Part shown: piece after piece, positions 1-7,393 of the stretch
Position numbering within the stretch: the stretch's first letter is position 1
Layout of the letters: each line of letters begins with the position of its first letter
NCBI RefSeq assembly: GCF_036173105.1
Contig: NZ_CP108053.1
Coordinates: forward strand, 2,604,001 to 2,668,000
Direction of reading: 5' to 3'
Length of the DNA stretch: 64,000 nt
From: Streptomyces sp. NBC_00287
Lineage (GTDB): Bacteria > Actinomycetota > Actinomycetes > Streptomycetales > Streptomycetaceae
Notes under the pieces: model-generated
The model's database searches: none
Told to the model about the DNA's origin: nothing
The model's input: the letters and a program-made list of their open reading frames with translations, nothing else
Translations under genes and position numbers: made by a program

Positions 1-68
1 ACACGCGGTTCACCTCCCGCCGGGATCGATAAGTGGTGCCGTACCGATGTACCGAATGCCCGTTGATC

Positions 69-87
69 GGTGAGGCTAACCTAACCT
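69..87 (-). promoter_or_regulatory. Iron box (DtxR/DmdR-type operator) of a leftward gene
   Basis: A DtxR-family iron-box-like sequence; read on the minus strand it is TTAGGTTAGCCTCACC, close to the actinomycete iron box. To its left, on the minus strand, GGGAGGTG lies near 12-19, about 8 bases before a GTG at 4..2 whose next codon begins TA. That fits a gene starting at base 4 and leaving the window. From memory, the gene beside this DAHP synthase in S. coelicolor encodes a bacterioferritin-associated ferredoxin, whose second residue is Tyr, which agrees with GTG-TAx. The operator is seen; the gene identity is inferred. Confidence 0.65.
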
Positions 88-117
88 TACCCGGCACACA
101 GGAGCCTTAAAAGTGGC

Positions 118-151
118 GTGGGGCGTGGATCGTATGTGATCCACGCCCCAC
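118..151 (-). terminator. Terminator of the DAHP synthase gene
   Basis: Perfect 14-bp inverted repeat (118-131 with 138-151), 6-base loop, 27 bases past the DAHP synthase stop codon on the minus strand. There is no U-tract, which is usual for Streptomyces. It separates this gene from the leftward iron-box promoter. Confidence 0.8.
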
Positions 152-178
152 TTCACTTGCAGGTAACAGGCGAACCCG

Positions 179-1531
179 TCACTGGTCCCTGTACATCTCC
201 GCGACCAGGAAGGCCAGGTCAAGGGACTGGCTGCGGTTCAGGCGGGGGTCGCAGGCCGTCTCGTAGCGCTGGTGCAGATCGTCGACGAAGATCTCGTCGC
301 CGCCGCCCACGCACTCGGTGACATCGTCACCGGTGAGCTCGACATGGATGCCGCCCGGGTGGGTGCCCAGCGACTTGTGGACCTCGAAGAAGCCCTTGAC
401 CTCGTCGAGCACATCGTCGAAGCGGCGGGTCTTGTGGCCGGAGGCCGCCTCGAAGGTGTTGCCGTGCATCGGGTCGGTCACCCAGGCAACCGTGGCGCCC
501 GAGGCGGTGACCTTCTCGATCAGCTCCGGGAGCTTGTCGCGGACCTTGTCGGCGCCCATGCGGACGATGAAGGTCAGCCGGCCCGGCTCGCGGTCCGGGT
601 CCAGGCGCTCGATGTACTGCAGCGCCTCCTCGGCCGTAGTCGTCGGGCCGAGCTTGATGCCGATCGGGTTACGGATCTTCGAGGCGAACTCGATGTGCGC
701 GTGGTCCAGCTGCCGGGTGCGCTCACCGATCCACACCATGTGCGCGGAGACGTCGTAGAGCCGGCCGGTGCGCGAGTCGACCCGGGTCAGGGCGGACTCG
801 TAGTCGAGCAGCAGCGCCTCGTGCGAGGAGTAGAACTCGACCGTCTTGAACTCCTCCGGGTCGGCCCCGCAGGCGTGCATGAAGTTCAGCGCCTGGTCGA
901 TCTCGCGGGCGAGCTGCTCGTAGCGCTGGCCGGAGGGGGACGACTTGACGAAGTCCTGGTTCCAGGCGTGCACCTGGCGCAGGTCGGCGTAGCCGCCGGT
1001 GGTGAAGGCGCGCACCAGGTTGAGCGTGGAGGCGGAGGCGTTGTACATCCGCTTCAGGCGCTCGGGGTCCGGGATCCGGGCGGCCTCGGTGAAGTCGAAG
1101 CCGTTGACGGAGTCGCCGCGGTAGGTCGGCAGGGTCACGCCGTCGCGGGTCTCGGTCGGCTTGGAGCGCGGCTTGGAGTACTGACCGGCGATGCGGCCGA
1201 CCTTCACGACCGGCACCGAGGCGGCGTAGGTCAGCACGGCGCCCATCTGGAGCAGGGTCTTGAGCTTGTTGCGGATCTGGTCGGCGGACACCGCGTCGAA
1301 TGCCTCGGCGCAGTCGCCGCCCTGGAGGAGGAACGCCTCTCCCTTGGCGACGGCCGCCATCCGGGCGCGCAGCTGGTCGCACTCGCCCGCGAAGACGAGC
1401 GGCGGATACGACTCGAGGTCCGCGATCACTGCGCGCAGAGCCTCGGTGTCGGGGTACTCGGGCTGCTGCGCCGCGGGCAGGTCTCGCCAGGTGTTGCCAG
1501 CGCTTGCGCTGGTCTTAGCGTTCACGGTCAC
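179..1531 (-). CDS. aroG: Class II 3-deoxy-7-phosphoheptulonate (DAHP) synthase
   Basis: Condenses phosphoenolpyruvate and erythrose 4-phosphate to DAHP, the first step of the shikimate pathway; cytoplasmic. The 450-residue product has the plant/actinobacterial class II length. The metal-binding Cys lies in GGDCAEAFD (about 71-79), with the conserved TDPMHGNT, HPGGIHVELTGD and CDPRLN motifs toward the C-terminus carrying the His, Glu and Asp ligands. The same frame stays open far upstream by GC bias, but homology starts at a GTG at 1531, which overlaps the stop codon of the upstream SRPBCC-DUF2867 gene as GTGA; the start is probably translationally coupled. trpE lies nearby in the opposite direction. 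The symbol follows the M. tuberculosis enzyme; other Streptomyces annotations use aroH. Confidence 0.95.
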   Translation of the reverse strand: MTVNAKTSASAGNTWRDLPAAQQPEYPDTEALRAVIADLESYPPLVFAGECDQLRARMAAVAKGEAFLLQGGDCAEAFDAVSADQIRNKLKTLLQMGAVLTYAASVPVVKVGRIAGQYSKPRSKPTETRDGVTLPTYRGDSVNGFDFTEAARIPDPERLKRMYNASASTLNLVRAFTTGGYADLRQVHAWNQDFVKSSPSGQRYEQLAREIDQALNFMHACGADPEEFKTVEFYSSHEALLLDYESALTRVDSRTGRLYDVSAHMVWIGERTRQLDHAHIEFASKIRNPIGIKLGPTTTAEEALQYIERLDPDREPGRLTFIVRMGADKVRDKLPELIEKVTASGATVAWVTDPMHGNTFEAASGHKTRRFDDVLDEVKGFFEVHKSLGTHPGGIHVELTGDDVTECVGGGDEIFVDDLHQRYETACDPRLNRSQSLDLAFLVAEMYRDQ

Positions 1532-2454
1532 GACGTCAACATTACGGGGTTGTGTCCGTCGCCCATTCCCTGGCTCACCAATTGAGACGCCCCGGGAGCT
1601 TTCAGGGCGAGCCGTCGATGGGTGCGGCGGAGCATCAGCCGGGCCATGAAGGGGTGGGCGTGTCGGACCACTGACCAGTACAGACGGCCGCGTCGATTGT
1701 GGATCCGGACCACCGAGCCGAGGGTCACCGTCCGGGCTTTCACGTCCACCAGGAGCGAGGCGCGGTAGTCGAGGTGGCCGGCGTCCTCGCCGAGCAGCAC
1801 CTCCTCCGGCGAGCGGCCGACGACCCGGGCGCCCCGGAGCACGCCCTCCCAGGCCGCCGGATCGGTCGGCATGCCGGGGCGCAGTTCCAGGGCGTAGGCG
1901 TCGGTGTAGTCGGCGGTGGGGAAGGCGGCGCGCAGGAGAACGGCGCCCTCGGGCAGCTCCACGGTCTCCGGACGGTCCCAGGTGAGCCGCTGAAGCAGGC
2001 GGACGTACCGGCTTCGGCGCACGGGGCGGGCCAGGGAGCCGGTGGCGGCCCGCTCGGCGTTGTCGAACAGTTCCTCGATGACCGTGCCGTGCACCGCGCG
2101 CACCGCGAGCAGCCAGCCGAGTCGCTCCCCGAGCGGCTGGGGCTGCTCCAGGAGGTGCCGGATGCGGCAGCGGTCCGGGCCGAGCGGCTCGACCGAGAGT
2201 TCGTGGAAGCCGGCGCCGGGCGGGTCGAAGGCGAAGCGGATACGGCGGCCGGGTTCGTACTCGGCGACCGAGTAGCGCACCGGGCCGTGGCCGCCGGCGG
2301 CGCCTACGGCGAGCGGCCGGTCGAAGCGGATCGGGGCCCAGGCGGGGCTCGGGAAGAGCGGGTCGTCGGGGGCGGCGAGCCGGTCGAGGAGGGCGCCGAC
2401 CTGCTCGGCGGGCGCGGCCAGGATGCGGTCGTGAACGTTGCGTACAGTGCCCAT
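1528..2454 (-). CDS. SRPBCC-like / DUF2867 domain protein
   Basis: A 308-residue protein without signal peptide. The N-terminal ~140 residues look like an SRPBCC (START-like) hydrophobic-ligand fold. The C-terminal half matches the DUF2867 pattern: DYTDAYAL, then a stretch rich in R and G, then HLDYRASL, VRIHNRRGRLYW and a terminal VRHAHPFMARLMLRR. Function is unknown; DUF2867 often occurs as the tail of NAD-dependent epimerase-like proteins, but no Rossmann domain is present here. The ATG at 2454 is preceded by GGAGGT at a good distance. Its stop overlaps the DAHP synthase start, so the two form an operon. A TetR gene is divergent across a short palindromic region, and probably controls this pair. 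Confidence 0.75.
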   Translation of the reverse strand: MGTVRNVHDRILAAPAEQVGALLDRLAAPDDPLFPSPAWAPIRFDRPLAVGAAGGHGPVRYSVAEYEPGRRIRFAFDPPGAGFHELSVEPLGPDRCRIRHLLEQPQPLGERLGWLLAVRAVHGTVIEELFDNAERAATGSLARPVRRSRYVRLLQRLTWDRPETVELPEGAVLLRAAFPTADYTDAYALELRPGMPTDPAAWEGVLRGARVVGRSPEEVLLGEDAGHLDYRASLLVDVKARTVTLGSVVRIHNRRGRLYWSVVRHAHPFMARLMLRRTHRRLALKAPGASQLVSQGMGDGHNPVMLTS

Positions 2455-2464
2455 CGGAGCACCT

Positions 2465-2505
2465 CCATACGGTGGCGTATGGTCCACCGTACGGTACCGT
2501 ACGGT
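2465..2505. promoter_or_regulatory. Palindromic operator region between divergent genes
   Basis: Two palindromes fill the gap between the SRPBCC-DUF2867 start and the tetR start. At 2465-2482, CCATACG and CGTATGG flank a 4-base centre. At 2486-2505 the palindrome ACCGTACGGT occurs twice in tandem, giving a perfect 20-bp dyad that ends one base before the tetR ATG. Both share a PyCGTAyGG-like core. This is the arrangement expected of a TetR autoregulator that also controls the divergent operon. Confidence 0.75.
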
Positions 2506-2506
2506 C

Positions 2507-3094
2507 ATGGTGCAACGCCTCCCTCGCAAGTCCCCGGGCAAGGCCCGGCTGAGCGCCCAGGACTGGGCCGACGCCGCGCTCGTCGCGATGAGCGAGGGAG
2601 GGCTGGCGGCCGTCGCCGTGGAGCCGTTGGCCGCTCGGCTCGGCACCACCAAGGGCAGCTTCTACTGGCACTTCGCGAACCGGGACGCGCTGATCGAGGC
2701 CGCGCTGGAGCGCTGGGCCGAGACCGAGACCGAGGGGATCATCACCGAGCTGGAGCAGGAGCCCGACCCGGAGCGGCGGCTGCGGCTGCTCTTCGCCGAG
2801 GCCATCCGGTCCTCGGCGGACGACCCGCTGGAGGTCTCGCTGCTGGCCACCGCCGCCGACCCACGCGTCGCCACCGTGCTCGCCCGCGTCACCGAGCGCC
2901 GGGTCTCCTATGTGGCACAGCTCTTCGCCGAGGCCGGTTTCCCCGAGCCGGAAGCACGACGGCGGGGGCTGCTCGCGTACAGCGTGTACCTGGGCCACAC
3001 CCAGCTCGGCCACGCCGTCCCGGCCACGCTCCCCGAGGGCGAGGAGCTGACGCGCTATCTGGACGGCGCCCTCGATCTGCTGCTCATGCGCTAG
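2507..3094 (+). CDS. TetR/AcrR family transcriptional regulator
   Basis: A 195-residue one-component repressor. The N-terminal helix-turn-helix shows the TetR signature with TTKGSFYWHFANRDALIEA (about residues 47-65); the C-terminal domain has the alpha-helical ligand-binding character of the family, and no ligand can be inferred. The ATG at 2507 follows the operator palindrome by one base, leaving no room for a ribosome binding site, so the mRNA is probably leaderless or uses a GTG farther upstream. Divergent from the SRPBCC-DUF2867/DAHP synthase operon, its likely target. A 22-bp inverted repeat begins at its stop codon. Confidence 0.88.
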   Translation: MVQRLPRKSPGKARLSAQDWADAALVAMSEGGLAAVAVEPLAARLGTTKGSFYWHFANRDALIEAALERWAETETEGIITELEQEPDPERRLRLLFAEAIRSSADDPLEVSLLATAADPRVATVLARVTERRVSYVAQLFAEAGFPEPEARRRGLLAYSVYLGHTQLGHAVPATLPEGEELTRYLDGALDLLLMR

Positions 3095-3176
3095 CGCCTG
3101 CCCGGCGGATCAGGCCGGCTGCAAGAAGCGGCACTAGGCCCCGCGCCGCTGGCATGATCCGCCGGGCAGGCGCTAG
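3091..3176. repeat. 22-bp perfect inverted repeat flanking 42 bases
   Basis: Bases 3091-3112 are the exact reverse complement of 3155-3176, and the left arm contains the tetR stop codon. The arms enclose 42 bases that can form further short stems. It may act as a large terminator between tetR and the trp leader, but the long loop is unusual; an extragenic palindromic element is the alternative. Confidence 0.7.
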
Positions 3177-3185
3177 GGTCGGGGC

Positions 3186-3248
3186 ATGTTCGCGCACTCG
3201 ACCCAGAACCAGAACTGGTGGTGGACCGCATCTCCGGCGGCCCACTGA
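3186..3248 (+). CDS. trpL: trp leader peptide (attenuation)
   Basis: A 20-residue open frame, ATG at 3186 to TGA at 3246-3248, with three consecutive Trp codons TGG TGG TGG at 3216-3224 (residues 11-13). Such a peptide ahead of an anthranilate synthase gene is the hallmark of transcription attenuation: stalling at the Trp codons when charged tRNA-Trp is scarce prevents formation of the downstream terminator. A hairpin at 3271-3295 lies 22 bases past its stop. From memory, an equivalent leader is described for Streptomyces trpE. Too short for ordinary gene prediction. Confidence 0.92.
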   Translation: MFAHSTQNQNWWWTASPAAH

Positions 3249-3270
3249 CTGCGCGTACCCAAGACTTCGC

Positions 3271-3295
3271 GAAGGCCGCCCGAGGGGCGGCCTTC
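3271..3295 (+). terminator. trp attenuator terminator hairpin
   Basis: An 11-bp GC-rich stem (3271-3281 with 3285-3295), 3-base loop, followed by GGTGTTT, between the Trp-codon leader peptide and trpE. In the attenuation model this is the terminator formed when the ribosome completes the leader peptide. The competing antiterminator was not modelled. Confidence 0.85.
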
Positions 3296-3366
3296 GGTGT
3301 TTCCGGGGTCCGTTCCTCGCAAGTGAACTCCCAGCGAGCTCCCCAGCCGAGAAGGAAACGGACCCC

Positions 3367-5247
3367 ATGCAGCTGCTCGATCTGCTCGACGATCCCCGCC
3401 CGTTCGCCCTGCTGCGCCGCCGCACGCCGGGCCACGACGAGAACACCGTGGAGGTGTTCCTCGGCCCGGTCCGCTCCTACGACCGTCTCGCCGACCTCCC
3501 CGACCAGGGCCTCGCCCTCGTCCCCTTCCGTCAGATCCGCGAGCGCGGCTTCGACGTCCGCGACGACGGGACGCCACTGACGGTGCTGATCCCCGAGGAG
3601 ACCTGCGACATCCCTCTCGCCCAGGCGCTGGAACAACTCCCCGCCCATGACGTGCGCGTCGAGGCCGGCGGCTTCGACGTCGGCGACGAGGAGTACGCCA
3701 AGATCGTCGGGCGCGTGCTGCGCGAGGAGATCGGGCGGGGCGAGGGCGCGAACTTCGTGATCCGGCGGACGTACGAGGGGGAGATCCCCGGCTTCTCCAG
3801 GGCCGACGCCCTCGCGCTGTTCCGGCGGCTCCTCGAAGGCGAGCGGGGCGCGTACTGGACGTTCGTCGTGCACACCGGGGAGCGGACACTGGTCGGGGCG
3901 AGCCCCGAGGTGCACGTGAGGATGTCCGGCGGCACCGTCGTCATGAACCCGATCAGTGGGACGTACCGCTATCCCGCCGAGGGCCCCACCCCCGAGCATC
4001 TGCTCGGCTTCCTCGCCGACGGCAAGGAGATCGAGGAGCTGTCGATGGTCGTCGACGAGGAGCTCAAGATGATGTGCACCGTCGGGGACATGGGCGGGGT
4101 CGTGGTCGGGCCCCGGCTGAAGGAGATGGCCCATCTCGCGCACACGGAGTACGAGTTGCGCGGAAAGTCCTCGCTGGACGTGCGGGAGGTCCTGAAGGAG
4201 ACCATGTTCGCGGCCACCGTCACCGGCTCGCCCGTGCAGAACGCCTGCCGGGTCATCGAGCGGCACGAAGTCGGCGGACGCGGCTATTACGCGGGGGCGC
4301 TGGCGCTGCTGGGCCGCGACTCCGGCGGCGCCCAGACCCTCGACTCCCCCATCCTCATCCGCACCGCCGACATCTCCTCCGACGGCCACCTGCGCGTGCC
4401 GGTCGGCGCGACCCTCGTCCGGGGCTCGGACCCGGAGAGCGAGGTCGCGGAGACCCACGCCAAGGCGGCGGGTGTGCTGGCGGCTTTGGGCGTACGTCCG
4501 TCACGGCCGCGTGAGGAGCACGCGCGCGTACACCTCGCCGACGACCCACGCGTGCGTGCCGCACTCGACGGGCGCCGGGCTTCCCTCGCGCCCTTCTGGC
4601 TGCGGATGCAGGACCGGGCCGAGGAGCTGACCGGGCATGCCCTGGTCGTGGACGGCGAGGACACCTTCACGGCGATGCTCGCGCACGTCCTGCGCTCCAG
4701 TGGCCTTGATGTCACCGTCCGGCGCTACGACGAGCCGCTCCTCAAAGAAGCCGTCCTCGCGCACGAGGGACCGCTCGTCCTCGGCCCCGGTCCCGGCGAC
4801 CCCTCCGACCTGAACGACCCGAAGATGCGGTTCCTGCGGGACCTGACCGCCGAGGTGATCCGGAACCACCGGCACGGCGTCCTCGGCGTCTGCCTCGGAC
4901 ACGAGCTGATCGCGGCCGAGCTGGGTCTGGAGATCGTACGCAAGGAGGTCCCGTACCAAGGCGCGCAGACGACCGTCGATCTGTTCGGGCGTCCGGAGAC
5001 CGTCGGCTTCTACAACAGCTTCGTGGCCCGCTGCGACGACGAGGCCGCCGCGGAACTGGCCGCGCACGGCGTCGAGGTCAGCCGGAGTCCGTCGTACGAG
5101 GTGCACGCGCTGCGCGCACAGGGATTCGCCGGGGTGCAGTTCCACCCGGAGTCCGTCCTGACGCTGAACGGCGCCGCGATCGTCCGGGAGCTGGTGGGTC
5201 AGCTGCGGGGCACCAGCACGTTCTCCGAGCGGCGGCCCTCCTTGTAG
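3367..5247 (+). CDS. trpE: Anthranilate synthase, fused component I and II (TrpE-TrpG)
   Basis: Converts chorismate and glutamine to anthranilate, the first step of tryptophan biosynthesis. This 626-residue protein joins the chorismate-binding TrpE domain (about 1-430) to a class I glutamine amidotransferase domain (about 435-620). TrpE motifs include NPISGTYRYP (about 194) and VTGSPVQNAC (about 285). In the amidotransferase the oxyanion motif GPGPGD is near 473, the nucleophile Cys509 lies in GVCLGHE, and His593 and Glu595 in FHPESV complete the triad. The ATG follows an AAGGAA box. Expression is set by the upstream leader peptide and attenuator. The 3' end overlaps the convergent hydroxyacid dehydrogenase gene by 49 bases. 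trpD lies 30 kb away. Confidence 0.95.
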   Translation: MQLLDLLDDPRPFALLRRRTPGHDENTVEVFLGPVRSYDRLADLPDQGLALVPFRQIRERGFDVRDDGTPLTVLIPEETCDIPLAQALEQLPAHDVRVEAGGFDVGDEEYAKIVGRVLREEIGRGEGANFVIRRTYEGEIPGFSRADALALFRRLLEGERGAYWTFVVHTGERTLVGASPEVHVRMSGGTVVMNPISGTYRYPAEGPTPEHLLGFLADGKEIEELSMVVDEELKMMCTVGDMGGVVVGPRLKEMAHLAHTEYELRGKSSLDVREVLKETMFAATVTGSPVQNACRVIERHEVGGRGYYAGALALLGRDSGGAQTLDSPILIRTADISSDGHLRVPVGATLVRGSDPESEVAETHAKAAGVLAALGVRPSRPREEHARVHLADDPRVRAALDGRRASLAPFWLRMQDRAEELTGHALVVDGEDTFTAMLAHVLRSSGLDVTVRRYDEPLLKEAVLAHEGPLVLGPGPGDPSDLNDPKMRFLRDLTAEVIRNHRHGVLGVCLGHELIAAELGLEIVRKEVPYQGAQTTVDLFGRPETVGFYNSFVARCDDEAAAELAAHGVEVSRSPSYEVHALRAQGFAGVQFHPESVLTLNGAAIVRELVGQLRGTSTFSERRPSL

Positions 5248-6194
5248 TCCAGGACGTTCTGCACCGTGGCGTCGACGATCTGACCGACGGCGTCCACGGT
5301 GTAGTACGCCTGGTGGGAAGTGACCAGGACGTTCGGGAAGGTGACCAGGCGGGCCAGGGTGTCGTCCTCGATCGCCTCCATGGACTTGTCGAGGAAGAAC
5401 AGGCCCGCCTCCGCCTCGTAGACATCGAGGCCGACGCCGGTGAAGCGGCCGGCGCGCAGTTCGGTGACGAGGGCCGCGGTGTCGATCAAGCCGCCGCGGC
5501 TGGAGTTGACCAGAATCGCGTCGTCCCGCATCGCCTTCAGGGCGTCGGCGTCGATCAGGTGCCGGGTCTCGGGCATCAGCGGGACATGCAGGCTGACCAG
5601 GTCGGACTCGGCGAGGAGCTGCTCCTTGGGGACGTACCTCATGCCGAGTTCCATACAGGTCGGGTTCTCGGCGATGTCCCAGCCGAGCAGTCTCATGCCG
5701 AAGCCGTGAGCGATCCGGGCGAACGCCTCGCCGATCTTTCCGGTGCCGAGGACGCCGGCGGTACGGCCGTACATGTCGCGGCCCATCAGCCCGTCGAGCC
5801 GGAAGTCGAAGTCCCGGGTGCGGGTGGAGGCGCGCACGATACGGCGGTTGACCGCCATGGCGAGGGCCCAGGCGAACTCGGCGACCGAGTAGGGCGAGTA
5901 GTACGACACCCTGGCGACCGTCATGCCGAGCCGCTCGGCCACGTCCAGGTCGATGTTGTTGAAGCCGGTGGAGCGCTGGGCGACCATCCGCGTGCCGCCG
6001 GCCGCGAGGATCTCCAGGACACGCGCGCCGAGGTCGGCGTTGACGCTGGTGGAGACGGTCTCGTAGCCGGCCGCGATGGGAGCGGTGTCCTCGTTCAGGA
6101 AGACATCCAGACAGCGGACGTCGTAGTGGCCGGCGAACGCCTGCTCGAGCAGGGGTTTCTCGTCGGCCTGGACCCCGAAGGCCAGAATCTCCAC
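5199..6194 (-). CDS. D-2-hydroxyacid dehydrogenase (D-lactate dehydrogenase type)
   Basis: An NAD-dependent dehydrogenase of 331 residues, interconverting a 2-oxoacid and a D-2-hydroxyacid. The nucleotide-binding glycine motif GTGKIG is at 150-155; the substrate Arg is in VNSSRGG, the acid Glu in LDVYEAE and the catalytic His in TSHQAYYT. The pattern resembles LdhA-type D-lactate dehydrogenases more than SerA, and lacks the SerA C-terminal ACT domain. The true substrate cannot be told from sequence. Start is GTG at 6194 with GGGAG upstream. It lies downstream of pfkA but behind a strong hairpin, so is probably its own transcription unit. Its 3' end overlaps trpE by 49 bases. Confidence 0.88.
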   Translation of the reverse strand: MEILAFGVQADEKPLLEQAFAGHYDVRCLDVFLNEDTAPIAAGYETVSTSVNADLGARVLEILAAGGTRMVAQRSTGFNNIDLDVAERLGMTVARVSYYSPYSVAEFAWALAMAVNRRIVRASTRTRDFDFRLDGLMGRDMYGRTAGVLGTGKIGEAFARIAHGFGMRLLGWDIAENPTCMELGMRYVPKEQLLAESDLVSLHVPLMPETRHLIDADALKAMRDDAILVNSSRGGLIDTAALVTELRAGRFTGVGLDVYEAEAGLFFLDKSMEAIEDDTLARLVTFPNVLVTSHQAYYTVDAVGQIVDATVQNVLDYKEGRRSENVLVPRS

Positions 6195-6212
6195 GACTAC
6201 TCCCGTTCTGCT

Positions 6213-6244
6213 CGGCTATGGGCCGAATATACGGCCCATAGCCG
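6213..6244 (-). terminator. Terminator after pfkA
   Basis: Perfect 13-bp inverted repeat (6213-6225 with 6232-6244) around the loop AATATA, 13 bases beyond the pfkA stop on the minus strand and 19 bases before the GTG of the next gene. Because it sits so close to that start, some read-through or a riboregulatory role cannot be excluded. Confidence 0.8.
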
Positions 6245-6256
6245 GGTGCCGCCGGG

Positions 6257-7285
6257 TCAGCCGAAGAACACTCCGACCTCCTCGTACAGCTTCGGATCCA
6301 CCGTCTTCAGCTTGGCCGTCGCCTCCGCGATCGGGACGCGGACGATGTCCGTGGAGCGCAGGGCGACCATCTTGCCGAAGTCGCCGTCGCGGACGGCCTC
6401 GATGGCGTGCAGGCCGAAGCGGGTGGCGAGCCAGCGGTCGAAGGCGCTCGGGGTGCCGCCGCGCTGGACATGCCCGAGGACGGTCGTACGGGCCTCCTTG
6501 CCGGTGCGCTTCTCGATCTCCTTCGCCAGCCACTCGCCGACGCCGGAGAGCCGGACATGTCCGAAGGAGTCCAGCGACTGGTCCTTGAGCACCATGTCGC
6601 CGTCCTTCGGCATCGCGCCCTCCGCGACGACCACGATGGGGGCGTACGACGCCTTGAAGCGGGAGGTCACCCAGGCGCACACCTTCTCGATGTCGAAGCG
6701 CTGTTCGGGAATGAGGATGACGTTGGCGCCGCCCGCGAGGCCGGAGTGGATGGCGATCCAGCCGGCGTGACGGCCCATCACCTCCACGACGAGGACGCGC
6801 ATATGGGACTCGGCGGTGGTGTGGAGGCGGTCGATGGCCTCCGTCGCGATGCCTACGGCGGTGTCGAAGCCGAAGGTGTAGTCGGTGGCGGAGAGGTCGT
6901 TGTCGATGGTCTTGGGGACGCCGACGCAGGGAACGCCGTACTCGTCCGACAGCCGTGCGGCCACCCCGAGGGTGTCCTCGCCGCCGATCGTGATGAGCGC
7001 GTCGACCTCCTGCTTGGCGAGGTTCTCCTTGATCCGCCGGATACCGTCCTCCTGCTTGAGGGGGTTGGTGCGCGAGGAGCCGAGGATGGTGCCGCCGCGG
7101 GGCAGGATGCCGCGCACGGCCGGGATGTCGAGCCGCACGGTGTCGCCGTCGAGCGGACCGCGCCAGCCGTCCCGGAAGCCGGTGAAGTCGTAGCCGTACT
7201 CCTGAACGCCCTTGCGGACGATGGCCCGGATGACGGCGTTGAGACCGGGGCAGTCGCCGCCTCCGGTCAGTACTCCGACCCGCAT
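6257..7285 (-). CDS. pfkA: 6-phosphofructokinase
   Basis: Phosphorylates fructose 6-phosphate to fructose 1,6-bisphosphate, the committing step of glycolysis. The 342-residue protein has TGGGDCPG (7-14), GSSRTNP (about 69-75), PKTIDND (124-130) with the catalytic Asp, and EVMGRHAGW. In place of the GGDG of E. coli PfkA (Asp103-Gly104) it has GGED (Glu103-Asp104), and Lys125 falls in the PKTIDND motif; residues of this kind are common in the actinobacterial/PPi-type group III enzymes. From memory, the S. coelicolor counterpart is a characterised ATP-dependent enzyme, so ATP is the likelier donor, but sequence alone does not settle it. A Crp-type palindrome overlaps the promoter. Confidence 0.93.
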   Translation of the reverse strand: MRVGVLTGGGDCPGLNAVIRAIVRKGVQEYGYDFTGFRDGWRGPLDGDTVRLDIPAVRGILPRGGTILGSSRTNPLKQEDGIRRIKENLAKQEVDALITIGGEDTLGVAARLSDEYGVPCVGVPKTIDNDLSATDYTFGFDTAVGIATEAIDRLHTTAESHMRVLVVEVMGRHAGWIAIHSGLAGGANVILIPEQRFDIEKVCAWVTSRFKASYAPIVVVAEGAMPKDGDMVLKDQSLDSFGHVRLSGVGEWLAKEIEKRTGKEARTTVLGHVQRGGTPSAFDRWLATRFGLHAIEAVRDGDFGKMVALRSTDIVRVPIAEATAKLKTVDPKLYEEVGVFFG

Positions 7286-7321
7286 GGAAATGTCCCTTCG
7301 CCGCGGTTGCCTGGTGAGGCC

Positions 7322-7344
7322 ACGCTAATAGTGATCCAGGTCAC
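7322..7344 (-). promoter_or_regulatory. pfkA -10 box with adjacent Crp-like site
   Basis: On the minus strand TAGCGT (7327-7322) is a plausible -10 box, 37 bases before the pfkA ATG. Immediately upstream, AGTGA-n6-TCACT at 7330-7345 is a perfect dyad that contains GTG-n6-G-n-CAC (7331-7344), which I recall as the Streptomyces Crp motif. It lies between the -10 and -35 positions. Binding is inferred. Confidence 0.55.
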
Positions 7345-7393
7345 TCAGGGATGGGTCGGAGGCGCAATTCCGGTGAATCCTCGGGCGGTTGGT

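Noticed and set aside
179..3013. A 944-residue open frame on the minus strand covering the DAHP synthase and upstream genes
   Set aside because: Only the last 450 codons match DAHP synthase; the rest is GC-bias shadow of the SRPBCC-DUF2867 and tetR genes.
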